DNA from: Haloferax litoreum
Lineage (GTDB): Archaea; Halobacteriota; Halobacteria; Halobacteriales; Haloferacaceae
Direction of reading: 5' to 3'
DNA length: 64,000 nt
Assembly: GCF_009674605.1 (NCBI RefSeq)
Contig: NZ_WKJO01000001.1
Span: forward strand, 930,001 to 994,000
This document shows positions 1 to 8,045 of this stretch, one piece after another. Every line of letters starts with the position of its first letter. The first letter of the stretch is position 1. A program made the position numbers and the translations under genes. The notes below the pieces were generated by a model. The model was not told the DNA's origin, made no database searches, and saw only the letters and a program-made list of their open reading frames with translations.

Positions 1-66
1 ATATTCTAGCCTATTTTGTTCGAGTGTCGTATTATGCCTGTTGAAAATTTACAACTTCAACCCCAC

Positions 67-80
67 ACTTTATGTATTAC
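67..80 (+). promoter_or_regulatory. Candidate promoter of the first amt-glnK cassette
   Basis: An AT-rich stretch ACTTTATGTATTA lies about 100 nt before the chosen GTG start of the first amt gene. It is the only TATA-like element in the GC-rich approach to the gene. If used, transcription would begin near position 100 and leave a leader of about 80 nt, unlike the leaderless arrangement of many genes here. No second copy of the palindrome found at the second amt promoter is visible. Confidence 0.4.
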
Positions 81-144
81 CTCACCATGAAGCCGAACCG
101 TGATGAAGCACCACAATCCACACGGATACGGTAGAAAAGTAGCC

Positions 145-163
145 GATTGTTCAGTAGACAATC
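145..163 (+). promoter_or_regulatory. Small hairpin before the ribosome-binding site of amt1
   Basis: GATTGT (145-150) and ACAATC (158-163) form a 6-bp inverted repeat with a 7-nt loop. It ends a few bases before the GGAGGTG ribosome-binding site at 167-173, which precedes the GTG at 180 by 6 nt. The strong Shine-Dalgarno decides this start over the upstream in-frame ATG at 147. The hairpin could modulate access to that site; this is inference. Confidence 0.35.
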
Positions 164-179
164 TTGGAGGTGGGCACAC

Positions 180-1574
180 GTGACGCCACTGCAGGTCGAC
201 CCCGCAGTCGTCGCACAGGGGGTCAACTACGTCTGGATTCTCGTCGTGTCGTTCCTCATCTTCTTCATGCAGCCGGGGTTCGCGCTGCTCGAAGCAGGGC
301 AGGTTCGCGCGAAGAACGTCGGCAACGTCCTGATGAAGAACATGACCGACTGGGCGCTGGGCGTCTTGGTCTACTTCATCGTCGGTGCGGGCGTGGCGAC
401 AATCGTCGGTGGCCTCACCTCGCCGGGTGGCTTCGACCCCGTCGCCGCGTTCTCCTACATCGGTGACTCCGGTGCGTGGATCGATTGGCTCTTCGGTGCC
501 GTCTTCGCCATGACCGCCGCCACCATCGTCTCCGGTGCCGTCGCAGAACGCATGGACTTCCGCGCGTACATCGTCTTCGCGGCGACCATCACGGGCTTCA
601 TCTACCCCGTCGTGCAGGGACTGACGTGGTCCGGTGGCCTCCTCTCCGGAAGCGGCTACCTCGGTGCCGTGCTCGGCGTCGGGTACCTCGACTTCGCTGG
701 TGCGACTGTCGTCCACATGTGCGGTGGCGTCGCCGGCCTCGTCGGCGCGAAAATGGTCGGTCCACGTAAGGGTCGCTTCGACGCGAACGGGAACAGCCAG
801 CCCATTCCGGGCCACTCGATGCTGCTCGCCGTCCTCGGCACGCTCATCCTCGCGTTCGGCTGGTACGGCTTCAACGTCGGCACGCAGGCGACCGTCCTCG
901 CGACCACCGAAAGCGGTGGACTCGAATTCATGGGTGCCGCACTCGGCCGCGTCGCCCTCGTGACCACGCTCGGTATGGGTGCCGGCGCAGTTGCCGCGAT
1001 GCTCGTCTCGACCAGCTACCAGGGCAAGCCAGACCCACTTTGGATGGCAAACGGTCTGCTCGCTGGCCTCGTCGCCGTCACCGGCGCTGTCCCCCACGTC
1101 ACGTGGTGGGGCGGCCTCATCCTCGGCGCGCTCGGCGGCGCAATCGTCCTGCCCGCCTACCGCTGGACCGTCGACTCGCTGAAGATAGACGACGTGTGTG
1201 GCGTCTTCGCCGTCCACGGCGTCGCAGGTGCGGTCGGCACGGCCCTCATCCCGGTGTTCGCCGTCAGCGGATTCTCCGCGACGCAACTGGTCATGCAGGT
1301 CGCCGGTGTCGGCATCATCGCCCTCTGGACCATCGTCGCCTCGGCAGTCGTCTTCGCGATTGCCGACGCCATCTTCGGCCTCCGCGTCTCGGAAGAAGAA
1401 GAACTCGAAGGCCTCGACGTCGGCGAACACGGCGTCTCGGTCTACCCCGAGTTCGTCGGCGACTCAGGACCAGACCGTGGTCTGGGAACGCCGACCGCGA
1501 CGGACGGTGGAACCGACGTGCGCACTGACGGCGGCCACACCGAAGAAGCGGCCAACGGAGGTGACGACCAATGA
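180..1574 (+). CDS. amtB: Ammonium transporter, Amt/MEP/Rh family (first copy)
   Basis: A 464-residue polytopic membrane protein that conducts ammonium. The two pore histidines of the family are present: H179 in [13 protein letters not shown] and H346 in [14 protein letters not shown]. The N-terminal block [16 protein letters not shown] is typical of the first membrane segment. Roughly eleven membrane spans are followed by a long acidic, Gly/Thr-rich tail of about 60 residues, usual for haloarchaea. GTG at 180 is preferred because GGAGGTG precedes it; an ATG at 147 would add 11 residues. The stop overlaps the start of glnK by 4 nt, so the two are translationally coupled, as expected for a channel and its PII regulator. 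Confidence 0.96.
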   Translation: MTPLQVDPAVVAQGVNYVWILVVSFLIFFMQPGFALLEAGQVRAKNVGNVLMKNMTDWALGVLVYFIVGAGVATIVGGLTSPGGFDPVAAFSYIGDSGAWIDWLFGAVFAMTAATIVSGAVAERMDFRAYIVFAATITGFIYPVVQGLTWSGGLLSGSGYLGAVLGVGYLDFAGATVVHMCGGVAGLVGAKMVGPRKGRFDANGNSQPIPGHSMLLAVLGTLILAFGWYGFNVGTQATVLATTESGGLEFMGAALGRVALVTTLGMGAGAVAAMLVSTSYQGKPDPLWMANGLLAGLVAVTGAVPHVTWWGGLILGALGGAIVLPAYRWTVDSLKIDDVCGVFAVHGVAGAVGTALIPVFAVSGFSATQLVMQVAGVGIIALWTIVASAVVFAIADAIFGLRVSEEEELEGLDVGEHGVSVYPEFVGDSGPDRGLGTPTATDGGTDVRTDGGHTEEAANGGDDQ

Positions 1575-1927
1575 GCGAGGACGAGGGAATCAAGATGGTG
1601 ATGGCCATCATCCGCCCCGACAAACTCGCCAACGTGAAGACGGCACTCGCCGAAGTGGGTGCACCGTCGCTCACCGTCACGAACGTCTCCGGCCGCGGGT
1701 CCCAACCCGCGAAGAAAGGGCAGTGGCGCGGCGAAGAGTACACCGTCGACCTCCACCAGAAGGTCAAAGTCGAGTGCGTCGTCGCCGACATCCCGGCCGG
1801 AGACGTGGTCGACGCCATCGCCGACGCCGCCCACACGGGCGAGAAGGGTGACGGGAAGATATTCGTCATCCCCGTCGAAGAGGCAGTCCAAGTCCGCACC
1901 GGCAAGGAGGGGAAACCGGCAGTCTGA
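1571..1927 (+). CDS. glnK: PII nitrogen regulatory protein GlnK (first copy)
   Basis: A 118-residue PII signal protein. It begins with the PII block [17 protein letters not shown] and carries the T-loop segment [16 protein letters not shown] with Tyr57 at the position uridylylated in enteric bacteria. The Walker-like segment around [12 protein letters not shown] binds ATP/ADP in the family. It should bind 2-oxoglutarate and nucleotide and gate the Amt channel encoded immediately upstream (ATGA overlap). In Haloferax mediterranei GlnK proteins have been linked to glutamine synthetase control; whether that holds here is inference. It differs from the second copy (3685-4056) at only about 14 of 112 aligned residues. 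Confidence 0.96.
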   Translation: MSEDEGIKMVMAIIRPDKLANVKTALAEVGAPSLTVTNVSGRGSQPAKKGQWRGEEYTVDLHQKVKVECVVADIPAGDVVDAIADAAHTGEKGDGKIFVIPVEEAVQVRTGKEGKPAV

Positions 1928-2127
1928 GCGACTAACCAGCCGATAACGACACCTTTCGCCGCCGCACACGTGGGCTGTTTCCACCGCGCACGCGGCAGCA
2001 CACCCGCTGGGGGTCTCGATTCTGTCCCGACCCTCCCATAACTTTTCTTACACTACATGCGTCGAATTGTGCGGCAACATTTGTCCAATTAGTACCCACC
2101 TTACGACCTTAAACAACTCATACTCCA

Positions 2128-2177
2128 TTTTAAAGCGGACATATGTCTTCCACACAGAGATTATATGGACATATGTC
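2128..2177 (+). promoter_or_regulatory. Promoter of amt2 with two identical palindromic operators
   Basis: TTTTAAAG at about 2129-2136 is a TATA-like box inside an AT-rich stretch. The perfect 10-bp palindrome GACATATGTC occurs at 2138-2147 and again at 2168-2177, exactly 30 bp apart, so both face the same side of the helix. The first lies just downstream of the TATA box and the second just past the expected start of transcription near 2160. This is the classic placement of repressor sites. No regulator is encoded next door. Binding by a nitrogen regulator is inference. Confidence 0.55.
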
Positions 2178-2220
2178 AACACGAATGGTTATGTACCTTC
2201 ATGTGGTTACAATCTCTCAT

Positions 2221-2289
2221 GATTCGCGAGACATTCGGTCGCGAATCGAGCACCAACATGAACGACTGTCCACTCGAACCTCAGTTCGA
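2221..2289 (+). promoter_or_regulatory. Two hairpins in the amt2 leader
   Basis: GATTCGCGA (2221-2229) pairs perfectly with TCGCGAATC (2239-2247) around a 9-nt loop. TCGAAC (2274-2279) pairs with GTTCGA (2284-2289) around CTCA. Both fall in the roughly 150-nt leader between the predicted transcription start and the ATG at 2311, ending shortly before the GGAGG at 2300-2304. A structured leader of this length is unusual here and may act on translation. Confidence 0.4.
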
Positions 2290-2310
2290 ATCGTCTATCG
2301 GAGGAACCGT

Positions 2311-3681
2311 ATGCTGACCGCCCTGCAGACAGACCTCGCCTCGGTCGTCGAAGGTGTGAACCTCGTGTGGGTTCTCACCGTGACGTTCCTCATCTTCTTC
2401 ATGCACGCCGGATTCGCCATGCTCGAAGCCGGACAAGTGCGTGCGAAGAACGTCGCCAACCAACTCACGAAGAACCTGCTGACGTGGAGTATCGGCGTCA
2501 TCGTGTTCTTCCTCTTGGGCGCCGCCGTCTCGTCCATCATCGCGGGCGTCACCGGCGGCCCGTCGACGACGATTACGAGTGCCTTCATGGGCCTCTACGC
2601 GCCCGACGCCGCGGCGACGACGGCGTGGGTCGATTGGCTCTTCGGCGCTGTGTTCGCCATGACCGCCGCAACCATCGTCTCCGGTGCCGTCGCAGGCCGC
2701 GCGAGACTCCGCGCGTACCTGACGTACACCATCTTCATCGCGGGCGTCATCTACCCCGTCGTCGTCGGCGTCACCTGGGCCGGTGGCTTCCTCGGGGGAC
2801 TCGGCTTCCACGACTTCGCCGGCGGCATGATCGTCCACGGGATGGGCGGCATCGCCGGCCTCACCGCCGCGTGGCTCATCGGCCCGCGGATGAACCGCTT
2901 CAACGCCGACGGGAGCGCGAACGTCATTCCCGGCCACTCAATCACGTTCGCCGTCCTCGGCACACTCATCCTCGCGTTCGGCTGGTACGGTTTCAACGTC
3001 GGGACCGCCGCCGCGCCTCTCGCGTACGCTGACGGCGCAGTGACCCTCGGGTCGTTCGCCTACGTGGGTCGCGTCGCCCTCGTGACCACCCTCGGCATGG
3101 CCGCCGGCGCAATCGGTGCCGGTGGCGTCGCCATGTACAAGACCGGGAAGGTGGACACGCTCTACGTTGCGAACGGCCTCCTCGCCGGTCTCGTCGGTGT
3201 CACCGCCATCGCGGACGACATCGTCTGGCCCGGTGCCCTTGTCGTCGGCCTCCTCGCCGGCATGCAACTCCCCATCGTCTTCGAGTTCGTCGAAAAACGC
3301 CTCCGCATCGACGACGTGTGTGCGGTCTTCCCCGTCCACGGGTCCGCTGGCGTCCTCGGGACACTGCTGTACCCAGTGTTCGCCATGCCGGTCTGGCACG
3401 GTGGGGCCTCGGTCGTCTCGCTCGCTATCCCGCAGATTGTCGGCGTCGGCGTCATCGCCGTCTGGACGTTCGCCGCCACCGCGGCAATCTTCGGTGCCTT
3501 CCGCGCCGTCGGACAAGCCCGCGTCTCCCCCGACCACGAGCGTCAGGGTCTCGACACGGCCGAACACGGCGTCGACACCTACCCCGAGTTCGGGTCGCCC
3601 GACGCCGACACCGGCATCCGCGCGGACGGGTCGGGCATTCCCCACGGGGATGGATTCATGACGACGGGGAAGGAGGACTGA
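2311..3681 (+). CDS. amtB: Ammonium transporter, Amt/MEP/Rh family (second copy)
   Basis: A 456-residue Amt channel closely related to the first copy. Pore histidines are H176 in FAGGMIVHGMGG and H343 in DDVCAVFPVHGSAG. The N-terminal FLIFFMHAGFAMLEAG block matches the first copy. The ATG at 2311 is chosen because GGAGG sits at 2300-2304 and the family N-terminus begins there; the frame stays open upstream to 2143, but that part is promoter and leader sequence. The C-terminal tail is shorter than in the first Amt. It is followed after 3 nt by the second glnK, so each channel has its own PII partner. Confidence 0.96.
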   Translation: MLTALQTDLASVVEGVNLVWVLTVTFLIFFMHAGFAMLEAGQVRAKNVANQLTKNLLTWSIGVIVFFLLGAAVSSIIAGVTGGPSTTITSAFMGLYAPDAAATTAWVDWLFGAVFAMTAATIVSGAVAGRARLRAYLTYTIFIAGVIYPVVVGVTWAGGFLGGLGFHDFAGGMIVHGMGGIAGLTAAWLIGPRMNRFNADGSANVIPGHSITFAVLGTLILAFGWYGFNVGTAAAPLAYADGAVTLGSFAYVGRVALVTTLGMAAGAIGAGGVAMYKTGKVDTLYVANGLLAGLVGVTAIADDIVWPGALVVGLLAGMQLPIVFEFVEKRLRIDDVCAVFPVHGSAGVLGTLLYPVFAMPVWHGGASVVSLAIPQIVGVGVIAVWTFAATAAIFGAFRAVGQARVSPDHERQGLDTAEHGVDTYPEFGSPDADTGIRADGSGIPHGDGFMTTGKED

Positions 3682-3684
3682 GCC

Positions 3685-4056
3685 ATGAGTGACACTGACC
3701 TGCCGAACGACGGCGGTATCAAACTCGTCATGGCCATCATCCGCCCCGACAAACTCGCCGACGTGAAGACGGCGCTCGCCGAGGTAGGCGCACCGTCGCT
3801 CACTGTCTCGAACGTCTCCGGCCGCGGGTCCCAACCCGCGAAGAAGAGCCAATGGCGCGGCGAAGAGTACACCGTCGACCTCCACCAGAAGGTCAAAGTC
3901 GAGTGCATCGTCGCCGAAATCCCGGCAGAAGACGTGGTCGACGCCATCGCCGACGCCGCCCACACGGGCGAGAAAGGCGACGGGAAGGTGTTCATCCTCC
4001 CCGTCGAGAGCGCGGTGCAGGTCCGAACCGGGAAGACCGGTCGCGACGCGGTCTGA
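3685..4056 (+). CDS. glnK: PII nitrogen regulatory protein GlnK (second copy)
   Basis: A 123-residue PII protein with the same core as the first copy: [17 protein letters not shown] at the start of strand 1, T-loop [16 protein letters not shown] with Tyr62, and [12 protein letters not shown] near the end. The N-terminus is a few residues longer and acidic. It starts 3 nt after the amt2 stop, preceded by GGAGG within the end of amt2. The two GlnK proteins are more alike than their Amt partners appear to be, which suggests either gene conversion or strong shared constraint. Confidence 0.96.
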   Translation: MSDTDLPNDGGIKLVMAIIRPDKLADVKTALAEVGAPSLTVSNVSGRGSQPAKKSQWRGEEYTVDLHQKVKVECIVAEIPAEDVVDAIADAAHTGEKGDGKVFILPVESAVQVRTGKTGRDAV

Positions 4057-4177
4057 GGGCGTCGACGACGCGGTACTCGCCGCGTCGATGAATCACGACG
4101 TCGGCTTTCTCGGCCACCACGGCCGTCTCGGCAACTTCAGTCCACAGAACCGTCTCGACCGCCTCAATCGGTGATAT
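3992..4177 (-). pseudogene. Possible start-less remnant or cryptic small gene antisense to the glnK2 end
   Basis: On the minus strand a 61-codon frame runs from about 4177 to a TGA at 3992-3994. Its first 43 codons lie outside glnK2 and have coding-like composition, encoding for example WTEVAETAVVAEKADVVIHR. The final third is simply the antisense of glnK2 and becomes Arg-rich. There is no ATG, GTG or TTG at the upstream end; the codon there is ATA. A TATA-like GTAGATATAGG on the minus strand ends about 25 nt upstream. It could be a decayed gene truncated when the second cassette inserted, or chance. Confidence 0.25.
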
Positions 4178-4194
4178 TCTCGTTCACTGAGAGG

Positions 4195-4290
4195 CGAAGT
4201 ACCTATATCTACACAACCGAAGAAGCCGGTAGCCCCCACCACCGGGGCGGAGGCCGAACCCACGCGAAACCATTTTTGGACTCTAGACTA
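4195..4290 (+). other. Gap between glnK2 and the CPBP gene with a possible short transcript
   Basis: CCTATATCTAC near 4201-4211 is a TATA-like box. About 25 nt downstream begins a GC-rich piece containing GCCCC-CACCACC-GGGGC, which can form a 5-bp hairpin, and then CATTTTTGG near 4270. The layout fits either an 85-nt leader for the downstream membrane protease or a short separate RNA ending at the T run. The sequence alone cannot decide. Confidence 0.25.
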
Positions 4291-4319
4291 AGCGACGTGA
4301 CGATGAACGGTGTCCCGCT

Positions 4320-5009
4320 GTGTTGAGTGTCGAAGTTCTCGGTGGTCTCTTCATCGCCCTCGCCGGGGTGTCACTCGTCGGCGTCGCCATCGACCGGTAC
4401 GTCCCCGACCCCGGCGACCCGCGCGCGGACCTCGTCCTGAGTGACACCGGGAAGTGGGGCGTCTTTCTCACGCTCTGTGCGTACGTCGTAGTCGTCGAAG
4501 GACGGCCACTGTCGTCGCTCACCGGGCGCACACTCGACCCACTCTCGTTCGTCGCAGTCGTCGGTGGCGGCGTCTTCGTCCTCTTCGCGGCGAGCGTGCT
4601 GACTGCGCCCGTCTTCGACCGAGTCGGCATCGGTGACCTCGGCGATGGCATGTCGCAACTCGCGTCGCTGTCGGTTCGACACCGCCTGCTGGTCGCGTTC
4701 ACCGCCGGTGTCACCGAAGAAGCGCTGTTCCACGGGTACGCCATCGAGCGACTCCTCGAAGCGACCGGCAGTCCGCTTCTCGCTGGAAGCGTGTCGTTCG
4801 TCGCATTTACCGCGAGTCACGCCCTCGGGTGGGACCGTGGCGCAGTCGCCCGCATCGCGGTCCCTGCGTTGCTGACGACGGTCATGTACCTCCTCGTGCG
4901 CGACGTGGTGGCCCTGATGGCAATCCACGCACTCAACGACGCCGCCGGGTTGCTGTTGGCGAGACGGATACAGGACTCGAGCGACGCGGCAGACAGCGCG
5001 ACCCAGTAA
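4320..5009 (+). CDS. CPBP-family intramembrane metalloprotease (Abi-like)
   Basis: A 229-residue membrane protein with several hydrophobic spans. The C-terminal half has the CPBP pattern: EEALFHG beginning at E133-E134, FTASHA (FxxxH) and HALND near residue 200. The first motif is usually EExxxR; here His replaces Arg. Family members include the Rce1-type CAAX proteases and bacterial Abi proteins; in archaea the substrate is unknown. The start is GTG at 4320 with TTG immediately after; no ATG is in frame. It stands alone between glnK2 and hemL. Confidence 0.82.
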   Translation: MLSVEVLGGLFIALAGVSLVGVAIDRYVPDPGDPRADLVLSDTGKWGVFLTLCAYVVVVEGRPLSSLTGRTLDPLSFVAVVGGGVFVLFAASVLTAPVFDRVGIGDLGDGMSQLASLSVRHRLLVAFTAGVTEEALFHGYAIERLLEATGSPLLAGSVSFVAFTASHALGWDRGAVARIAVPALLTTVMYLLVRDVVALMAIHALNDAAGLLLARRIQDSSDAADSATQ

Positions 5010-5041
5010 GGTCTTTGCCGCGAGGGTTCGAACCGCCGCGC

Positions 5042-6379
5042 ATGAGACACGACGAGTCGCGTACGTTGTACGACCGAGCGCTGTCGGTTCTCGCCGGCGG
5101 CGTGAATTCCTCGGTTCGGGCGACGAAGCCCTACCCGTTCTTCGTCGAACGTGGCGACGGCGCGCACGTCATCGACGCCGACGGGAACCGGTACATCGAC
5201 TACGTGATGGGCTACGGGCCGCTTCTGTACGGCCACGACGCCCCGGAACCCGTGCAAGCGGCCGTGCAGAAGCACGCCGCGGCGGGCCCGATGTACGGTG
5301 CACCGACCGAGATAGAAGTCGAACACGCGGAGTTCGTCGCACGGCACGTCCCGTCCGTCGAGATGATTCGCTTCGTCAACTCCGGCACGGAGGCGACTGT
5401 CTCCGCGGTTCGCCTCGCGCGCGGCGTCACCGGACGCGACAAAATCGTCGTCATGCAGGGCGGCTATCACGGCGCGCAGGAGTCGACGCTGGTCGAGGGC
5501 GGCCCCGAGAGCGTCCACCCGAGTTCGCCCGGCATCCCGTCGTCGTTCGCCGAACACACGATTCCCGTCCCGTTCAACGACACCGAGACGATTCACGAGG
5601 TGTTCGAAGAACACGGTGAAGACATCGCCGGGGTGCTGGTCGAACCCATCCTCGCGAACATGGGCATCGTCCACCCGGTCGATGGCTACCTCCAGACGCT
5701 CCGCGACGTGACCGAGGAGTACGACTCACTCCTCATCTTCGACGAGGTCATCACCGGGTTCCGCGTCGGCGGCCTCCAGTGCGCGCAGGGCAAGTTCGGC
5801 GTCACGCCGGACCTCACGACGTTCGGGAAGATTATCGGCGGTGGGTTCCCCGTCGGCGCAATCGGCGGCACGGCCGAACTCGTCGAGCAGTTCACCCCCG
5901 GCGGCGACGTGTTCCAGTCCGGAACCTTCTCGGGCCACCCTGTCACGATGGCCGCGGGCCACGAGTATCTGAAGTACGCCGCCGAGAACGACGTGTACGA
6001 GCACGTCAACCGCCTCGGCGAGAAACTCCGCACGGGCATCTCGGACATCCTCGAAGACCAGGCACCCGAGTACACCGTCGTCGGTACCGACTCGATGTTC
6101 AAGACCGTCTTCACGCGCCACGGACCCGCCAACCGGTCGGACCTGTGTGAGAGCGGGTGTGAACAGCGTGAATCGTGCAACCGCTTCGACTACTGTCCGA
6201 AGACCGCTGCCGACGTGGCGAAGGCGGAGACGGACCGCTGGGAGCGCGTCTTCTGGCAGGAGATGAAAGACCGCGGCGTCTTCCTCACCGCGAACCAGTT
6301 CGAGTCGCAGTTCGTCTCGTACGCCCACACGGACGAGGACATTGAGCAGACGCTCGAAGCGTACAAAGAAGCCCTCTGA
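5042..6379 (+). CDS. hemL: Glutamate-1-semialdehyde 2,1-aminomutase
   Basis: A 445-residue PLP-dependent aminomutase that converts glutamate-1-semialdehyde to 5-aminolevulinate, the entry to tetrapyrroles. The Schiff-base lysine is K263 in [22 protein letters not shown] and EPILANMG fit the class-III aminotransferase fold. ATG at 5042 matches the family N-terminus ([20 protein letters not shown]). Near residues 368-385 is an unusual cysteine cluster, [17 protein letters not shown], where enteric HemL has none. It heads the tetrapyrrole genes, separated from hemC by one small gene on the other strand. Confidence 0.96.
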   Translation: MRHDESRTLYDRALSVLAGGVNSSVRATKPYPFFVERGDGAHVIDADGNRYIDYVMGYGPLLYGHDAPEPVQAAVQKHAAAGPMYGAPTEIEVEHAEFVARHVPSVEMIRFVNSGTEATVSAVRLARGVTGRDKIVVMQGGYHGAQESTLVEGGPESVHPSSPGIPSSFAEHTIPVPFNDTETIHEVFEEHGEDIAGVLVEPILANMGIVHPVDGYLQTLRDVTEEYDSLLIFDEVITGFRVGGLQCAQGKFGVTPDLTTFGKIIGGGFPVGAIGGTAELVEQFTPGGDVFQSGTFSGHPVTMAAGHEYLKYAAENDVYEHVNRLGEKLRTGISDILEDQAPEYTVVGTDSMFKTVFTRHGPANRSDLCESGCEQRESCNRFDYCPKTAADVAKAETDRWERVFWQEMKDRGVFLTANQFESQFVSYAHTDEDIEQTLEAYKEAL

Positions 6380-6441
6380 CACGGAGGGCGACGCAGTCGG
6401 TCGTATAATACTTCATTAACGCTACATCTCGACGTTCGGCT

Positions 6442-6831
6442 TCAGTCCACTCGGAGTCTCGCTTCTGCCGCGCGCCACAGCGGTGGATAGGCGAGTCCGA
6501 CGCCCAGACCGAGGCCGACACCCCACGCGACGACGATTCCGACGGCGTTCCCGTCCAATTCGAAGAACACGAGCGCCGTGATGAAGACGACCAGCGTGAC
6601 GAGGCCGACGAGCCACACCCGAACGACGAGGCGGAGGCGAAGTGGGCGAATCCACGACAAGGCGGCCCCTGCCGCGCCGGCGAGAACGTAACCGAGCCAT
6701 CTCGGTGCGTCGTAGCCGAGGATGGGAAGGAGCACGTCGAGCGGACCGAACAGCGGGAGCAACCCGAAGAAGAGGAGCGCGATGACGACGAAGTCACCGA
6801 CCTGCTGGCCGACCGAATCGAGAGAGGGCAT
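6442..6831 (-). CDS. Small membrane protein of unknown function
   Basis: A 129-residue protein with about four hydrophobic segments (around residues 12-40, 44-60, 68-90 and 97-115) and a charged C-terminal WRAAEARLRVD. No catalytic motif is visible. It sits between hemL and hemC on the opposite strand, so it is not part of their transcript, and its promoter region is shared with hemC. I do not recognise the family. Confidence 0.7.
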   Translation of the reverse strand: MPSLDSVGQQVGDFVVIALLFFGLLPLFGPLDVLLPILGYDAPRWLGYVLAGAAGAALSWIRPLRLRLVVRVWLVGLVTLVVFITALVFFELDGNAVGIVVAWGVGLGLGVGLAYPPLWRAAEARLRVD

Positions 6832-6946
6832 TGCGGGAACCGTAGTGCGGGCCGAGTATGCGTCTTTCCCCTGCGTGGTGCGTCAGGACCCGACACGACG
6901 GCGACGAACTGGAGGGCTTTTCAACGCGGACGCCAGACAACAGCGT

Positions 6947-8044
6947 ATGACTACACGGACGCTGCGACTGGCGACGCGGGGGTCGGCGCTCGCTCGCGCA
7001 CAGGCTTCGAGCGTACAGGAGGCGCTCGGAAGCCGACGACTCGACGTCGAACTCGTCGAAGTCGAGACCGAGGGAGACCGGATTCAGGACGAACTCATCC
7101 ACCGACTGGGCAAGACGGGTGCGTTCGTTCGCGCGCTCGACGAACGCGTTCTCGCCGGCGACGTCGACGCGGCGGTCCACTCGATGAAGGACATGCCGAC
7201 CGAGAAGCCCAACGACCTCGTCGTCGCGGGCGTTCCCGAACGCGCACCCGCGGGCGACGTCCTCGTGACCCCTGACGGGAAAGACATCGACGAACTCCCC
7301 GAGGGAGCAGTCGTCGGCACCTCGTCGCTCCGCCGGCAGGCGCAACTGCAGAACTACCGCGAGGACCTCGAAGTCGCGGCACTCCGCGGCAACGTCGACA
7401 CGCGCGTCGAGAAGTTGCTGGCGACGAGTCTCCAGCGAGAACACGAAGCGCGCATCGACGACGACGAAGAACGGAAAGGCAAGCACGGAAAGACCGACCA
7501 CGAGAGCGAGTTCGACCAGCGACCCGACGAGTGGTTCGATAGCCTCAGCGAACTCGAACGCCAGGCGATGGGCCGAAAAGTCGAGACGGAGTACGACGCC
7601 ATCGTCCTCGCAGAAGCGGGCCTCAAGCGTAGTGGCCTCGCCGACAAAGTCGAATACCAGCGTCTCGAGCGAACGTCGTTCGTCCCCGCGCCCGGGCAGG
7701 GAGCCATCGCCGTGACGGCCTCGGACCCGGAGATTATCGACCTCGTCCACGACAAACTCGACCACCCGCGGACTCGCGTCGAGACCACCGTCGAACGGAC
7801 CATCCTCGCCGAACTCGGCGGCGGGTGTATCGCACCGGTCGGCGTCCACGCCCTCCTACAGGGCGAACACGTCCACGTGGACGTGCAGGTGCTCGCAACC
7901 GACGGGTCGGAAGCCATCAAGACGTCCCGCAACCTGCCGGTCGGCAACCACGCGAACGCCGCCCGCGACTTCGCGGCCGACCTGAGTGAACGCGGTGCCG
8001 GCCAACTGGTCGAAGACGCCCGGAAGGAAGCAGAGGAGGAGTAA
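6947..8044 (+). CDS. hemC: Hydroxymethylbilane synthase (porphobilinogen deaminase)
   Basis: A 365-residue enzyme joining four porphobilinogen units. The N-terminal LRLATRGSALARAQA, HSMKDMPTE and LRRQAQLQNYR blocks are the active-site arginine and lysine regions. C294 in ELGGGCIAPVGVHA anchors the dipyrromethane cofactor. The protein is about 50 residues longer than typical (near 310): an extra, highly charged segment lies around 7425-7580 between the LRGNVDTRVEKL and YDAIVLAEAG blocks. The ATG at 6947 gives the family N-terminus. It is 1 nt from the downstream methyltransferase gene and co-directional with hemD. Confidence 0.96.
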   Translation: MTTRTLRLATRGSALARAQASSVQEALGSRRLDVELVEVETEGDRIQDELIHRLGKTGAFVRALDERVLAGDVDAAVHSMKDMPTEKPNDLVVAGVPERAPAGDVLVTPDGKDIDELPEGAVVGTSSLRRQAQLQNYREDLEVAALRGNVDTRVEKLLATSLQREHEARIDDDEERKGKHGKTDHESEFDQRPDEWFDSLSELERQAMGRKVETEYDAIVLAEAGLKRSGLADKVEYQRLERTSFVPAPGQGAIAVTASDPEIIDLVHDKLDHPRTRVETTVERTILAELGGGCIAPVGVHALLQGEHVHVDVQVLATDGSEAIKTSRNLPVGNHANAARDFAADLSERGAGQLVEDARKEAEEE

Positions 8045-8045
8045 G

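Noticed and set aside
4088-4174. A 28-codon plus-strand frame after glnK2 (MNHDVGFLGHHGRLG...)
   Set aside because: No ribosome-binding site or TATA box at the right distance, no link to neighbours, and the opposite strand looks more coding-like.
5024-5034. GGGTTCGAACC, a tRNA T-arm-like motif
   Set aside because: There is no acceptor stem, D-arm or anticodon arm around it, and only about 30 nt separate the flanking genes.
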